A DNA stretch of 9,164 bases from Cytophagaceae bacterium (GTDB taxonomy: Bacteria > Bacteroidota > Bacteroidia > Cytophagales > Spirosomataceae): contig CANIYB010000078.1 of the NCBI GenBank assembly GCA_947471105.1, forward strand, positions 1 to 9,164, given 5' to 3'. Shown here in pieces: positions 7,177-9,164 of this stretch. Each line of letters opens with the position of its first letter. Position 1 is the stretch's first letter. The notes below the pieces were generated by a model. The model had not been told where the DNA came from and made no database searches. It saw nothing but the letters and a program-made list of their open reading frames with translations. The position numbers and the translations under genes are program-made.

Positions 7177-8367
7177 ATGTCAGACAGAATTAAAATCTTT
7201 AATGGCCAAATCATTCATCAGAATCGCATTCAATCAGGCGGATGTGTCTTGATTGAAAACGGAAAAATTATGGATGTTGCTGCCGGTGATGTCGATTTTC
7301 CGGATGCCGAAATTGTGGACGCTCAAGGAAATTTTATTTCACCTGGATTTATTGACATTCATATTCATGGGGGAGGAGGTTCTGATTTTATGGATGGAAC
7401 GGTGGATGGATTTTTACAAATTGCCCAAACCCATGCCAAACATGGTACAACCTCCATGCTTCCGACTACATTAACCTGTGAAAAGGAAGACTTGGTTCAA
7501 ACGCTGGAGGCCTATCAAACCGCATGTGTAACCAATCCATTAGGAGCTGATTTTATTGGCATGCATTTAGAGGGACCTTATTTTGCAGTAAGCCAACGCG
7601 GCGCACAAGACCCCAAATTTATTCGGGATCCCGATCCATCTGAATACCAAGAAATACTTTCTTCTTTTGATTGTATAAAACGTTGGTCTGCAGCTCCCGA
7701 GCTAAAAGGTGCGGTGGAATTTGGGAAATATGTAACATCAAAAGGCGTTTTAGCCGCTATCGCGCATACGGATGCCATTTACGAGGAAGTTTTAGAGGCC
7801 TATCATCATGGAGGATTTACCTTAGCCACTCATTTTTATTCAGCTATGTCGGGGGTCACTCGGCGCAATGCTTTTCGATTTGCCGGTGTCATCGAATCAG
7901 CCTATTTATTGGATGATATGGATGTGGAAATTATAGCGGATGGGGTTCATTTACCCGCTCCATTGTTGAAATTAATTTATAAAATAAAAGGTCCGGATCG
8001 AATTGCCTTAATTACGGATGCGATGCGGGCTGCCGATATGCCAGAGGGTGAGTCAGTTTTAGGTTCTTTCAAAAATGGCTTAAAGGTTATCGTGGAAGAT
8101 GGTGTGGCAAAATTACCTGACCGAACTTCTTTTGCTGGGAGCGTGGCCACCGCAGATCGATTGGTTCGAACCATGTTGACGATGGCCGAGGTTCCATTAG
8201 TGGAAACGATCCAAATGATCACGGAAACCCCTGCTCGAATCATGGGAGTTTTAGATCGAAAAGGATCTTTGACCAAAGGAAAAGATGCAGATGTGGTGAT
8301 ATTTAATGATCAGATCGAAGTCCAAAGAACCTTCGTTAAAGGCCGTTCAGTCTATCAAAAAAGCTAA
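7177..8367 (+). CDS. nagA: N-acetylglucosamine-6-phosphate deacetylase
   Basis: This 396-aa amidohydrolase removes the acetyl group from N-acetylglucosamine-6-phosphate, giving the substrate of NagB. Length and all key motifs are normal. The barrel opens with PGFIDIHIHGGGG (56-68), with the His62/His64 pair. The metal Glu132 lies in GMHLEGPYF (128-136), metal His197 in AIAHTDA, and metal His219 in THFYSAMSG (218-226; many relatives read THLFNAM). His258 in IADGVHLP contacts substrate and Asp281 in LITDAM is the catalytic acid/base. The small beta-domain is formed by the first 55 residues and by the end of the protein (KGKDADVVIFN, 367-377). ATG 7177 is 3 bp after the nagB stop, so the two are probably co-translated. 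It is the last gene of the plus-strand set; its stop codon overlaps the end of the oppositely oriented DUF1080 gene by 4 bp. GlcNAc-6-P must come from a kinase or phosphotransferase outside the window. Confidence 0.96.
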   Translation: MSDRIKIFNGQIIHQNRIQSGGCVLIENGKIMDVAAGDVDFPDAEIVDAQGNFISPGFIDIHIHGGGGSDFMDGTVDGFLQIAQTHAKHGTTSMLPTTLTCEKEDLVQTLEAYQTACVTNPLGADFIGMHLEGPYFAVSQRGAQDPKFIRDPDPSEYQEILSSFDCIKRWSAAPELKGAVEFGKYVTSKGVLAAIAHTDAIYEEVLEAYHHGGFTLATHFYSAMSGVTRRNAFRFAGVIESAYLLDDMDVEIIADGVHLPAPLLKLIYKIKGPDRIALITDAMRAADMPEGESVLGSFKNGLKVIVEDGVAKLPDRTSFAGSVATADRLVRTMLTMAEVPLVETIQMITETPARIMGVLDRKGSLTKGKDADVVIFNDQIEVQRTFVKGRSVYQKS

Positions 8368-9086
8368 TCTAGTTCTTTAATTTTAATGTTTTTGAAGGCT
8401 ACGTTGTGGCCATGATCTTGCAATAAAATATAGCCCTCTTTTCGTTTATCGTATCCCGTTATCGATTTGAATTTACTTTGTAAGAATCCGTCTCTGAATT
8501 CATTTGAATTTCGATTGACCGACACGATCATTTTGTTGTCCAACCAATGTTCAATTTGCTCACCTTTTACTACGATGCGAGAAGTATGCCATTGACCAAT
8601 TTTCACATCAGGTTTATTGGGTGGAACCATGTTGTAAAGGGCCCCCGTTTTATGATCTTCTGGCAAGTGCTTGTCATTATAGATAAAATCGGGATCGTCG
8701 ATTAATTGATACTCATAACCAATCAATGAGCTTGAATTAGCTGGTTTTTGAGGAAGTTCTTCCACAAAATACTTCACCCCTGAATTCCCTAATTTTCCTA
8801 GTTTCCAATCAAAACTCAAATCAAAATTTTTGTATTTTTTTAACGTAATAATATCACCTCCATCACCCGATTCTTTCCCGGAGGATAATTGGCCCAATAG
8901 CTGTTGGTTTTTAATCACCCATCCATGGGACGGGAATTGGGTTTGGTAGGCACCACGCCAACCTACATTTGATTTTCCATCAAACAGCAAAGTATAGCCA
9001 TTGGTTTTTTCGATGCGACTTAATTTATTGTTTTGGCATGAGCCAAACACCAAGCCTAGTAATAGAATGCTGATTATTTTTTCCAT
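8364..9086 (-). CDS. DUF1080 (PF06439, 3-keto-disaccharide hydrolase-like) lipoprotein
   Basis: This 240-aa protein starts with a lipoprotein signal (hydrophobic residues 5-14, lipobox FGSC with Cys17), so it is anchored to the envelope. The mature part is a single concanavalin-A-like jelly-roll domain of the DUF1080 family: LLFDGKSNVGWRG (33-45), GGDIITLKKYKNFDLSFDWK (76-95), GNSGVKYFV (100-108), GYEYQLIDD (123-131), KTGALYNMVPP (146-156), GQWHTSRIVVKG (164-175), IEHWLDN (178-184) and a closing strand LLQDHGHNVAFKNIKIKEL. Family members have been linked to cleavage of sugars first oxidised at C3 by Gfo/Idh enzymes, and many occur beside such genes, exactly as here: ATG 9086 lies 4 bp after the stop of a Gfo/Idh-like gene. 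Its stop TAG (8366-8364) overlaps the nagA stop on the other strand. The substrate and actual catalytic activity of this copy are inferred only from family and context. Confidence 0.9.
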   Translation of the reverse strand: MEKIISILLLGLVFGSCQNNKLSRIEKTNGYTLLFDGKSNVGWRGAYQTQFPSHGWVIKNQQLLGQLSSGKESGDGGDIITLKKYKNFDLSFDWKLGKLGNSGVKYFVEELPQKPANSSSLIGYEYQLIDDPDFIYNDKHLPEDHKTGALYNMVPPNKPDVKIGQWHTSRIVVKGEQIEHWLDNKMIVSVNRNSNEFRDGFLQSKFKSITGYDKRKEGYILLQDHGHNVAFKNIKIKELD

Positions 9087-9090
9087 GATA

Positions 9091-9164
9091 TTAATTGATG
9101 TGGGTGATTTTTACTCGGCCCCCTTTTTTCTTTTTGCTTTTATCTGCTGCTTCCATGAAAGCAA
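9091..9164 (-). CDS. Probable Gfo/Idh/MocA oxidoreductase, last 23 codons (5' part outside window)
   Basis: Reading the minus strand from the window edge, one frame stays open and ends in TAA at 9093-9091, giving the C-terminal peptide AFMEAADKSKKKKGGRVKI followed by THIN. An ending of the form (S/A)F-x-x-AD-x-S-K-x-x-GG-x-x-V is common at the C-terminus of secreted Gfo/Idh/MocA oxidoreductases of Bacteroidota. The other two minus frames contain stops within the same stretch. The stop lies 4 bp upstream of the DUF1080 start, indicating one transcript and probable translational coupling. With only 23 residues visible, the family call rests on this short tail plus the frequent pairing of DUF1080 with Gfo/Idh genes; a different protein with a Lys-rich tail cannot be excluded. 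The A-rich, then G-rich run encoding KKKKGG is a homopolymer-prone site where sequencing error would matter. Confidence 0.55.
   Translation of the reverse strand, partial: AFMEAADKSKKKKGGRVKITHIN

Noticed and set aside
7671..7916. An 81-codon open frame on the plus strand inside nagA
   Set aside because: It overlaps well-conserved nagA motifs (AIAHTDA, THFYSAMSG) in another frame and its product has no recognisable features; it is a shadow of nagA.
8357..8379. A weak minus-strand hairpin (AAAG/CTTT and CTA/TAG arms followed by six T) after the DUF1080 gene
   Set aside because: The arms are short, interrupted by an asymmetric AA bulge and AT-rich, so the predicted stability is too low to call a terminator.
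9112..9140. A possible programmed frameshift at the A-rich/G-rich run in the minus-strand partial gene
   Set aside because: The bases are not arranged as an in-frame X-XXY-YYZ slippery heptamer, and the zero frame gives a family-like C-terminus ending 4 bp before the next gene.
1..9164. CRISPR arrays, tRNA or rRNA genes, insertion sequences, attachment sites and long repeats
   Set aside because: Scanning the window by eye showed no spaced direct repeats, cloverleaf, transposase motif or terminal inverted repeats; nearly all of the sequence is accounted for by metabolic and transport genes.

Overview
This window is a carbohydrate-utilisation locus from a member of the Bacteroidota. The main signs are an adjacent SusC/SusD pair, a SusD and a DUF1080 lipoprotein with short lipobox signals, start codons with no clear Shine-Dalgarno sequence but A/T-rich leaders, and moderately AT-rich DNA. 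The style of the genes suggests an environmental Cytophagales- or Sphingobacteriales-like bacterium rather than a gut Bacteroides, but this lineage call is only an impression.

Layout, left to right. Bases 1-1038 hold the C-terminal third of a SusC-type TonB-dependent outer-membrane transporter, whose start lies outside the window. Its SusD partner follows at 1069-2625, and a strong intrinsic terminator (2647-2684) closes that unit. A tightly packed plus-strand gene set then runs from 2716 to 8367: a secreted GH33 sialidase, a Tat-targeted Gfo/Idh/MocA oxidoreductase, a multi-pass membrane protein of the HGSNAT/NagX acetyltransferase family, glucosamine-6-phosphate deaminase (nagB) and N-acetylglucosamine-6-phosphate deacetylase (nagA). 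The gaps between these genes are 45, 3, 12 and 3 bp, so they probably form one operon. On the minus strand, ending tail-to-tail in a 4-bp overlap with nagA, is a DUF1080 (3-keto-disaccharide hydrolase-like) lipoprotein. It lies 4 bp downstream of the end of another gene, whose last 23 codons look like the C-terminus of a second Gfo/Idh/MocA oxidoreductase.

Inferred workflow: SusCD binds and imports an oligosaccharide rich in amino sugars, the sialidase removes terminal sialic acid in the periplasm or at the cell surface, and released amino sugar is converted through NagA and NagB to fructose-6-phosphate and ammonia. The NagX-like protein may handle acetylation or transfer of glucosamine at the inner membrane. 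The two Gfo/Idh proteins and the DUF1080 protein suggest that redox-type (3-keto) glycoside cleavage operates beside the hydrolytic route. No sialic-acid lyase, epimerase, amino-sugar kinase, inner-membrane sugar transporter or regulator is visible in the window. The families are all known; what merits attention is their combination, a few divergent active-site residues and the overlapping gene ends.
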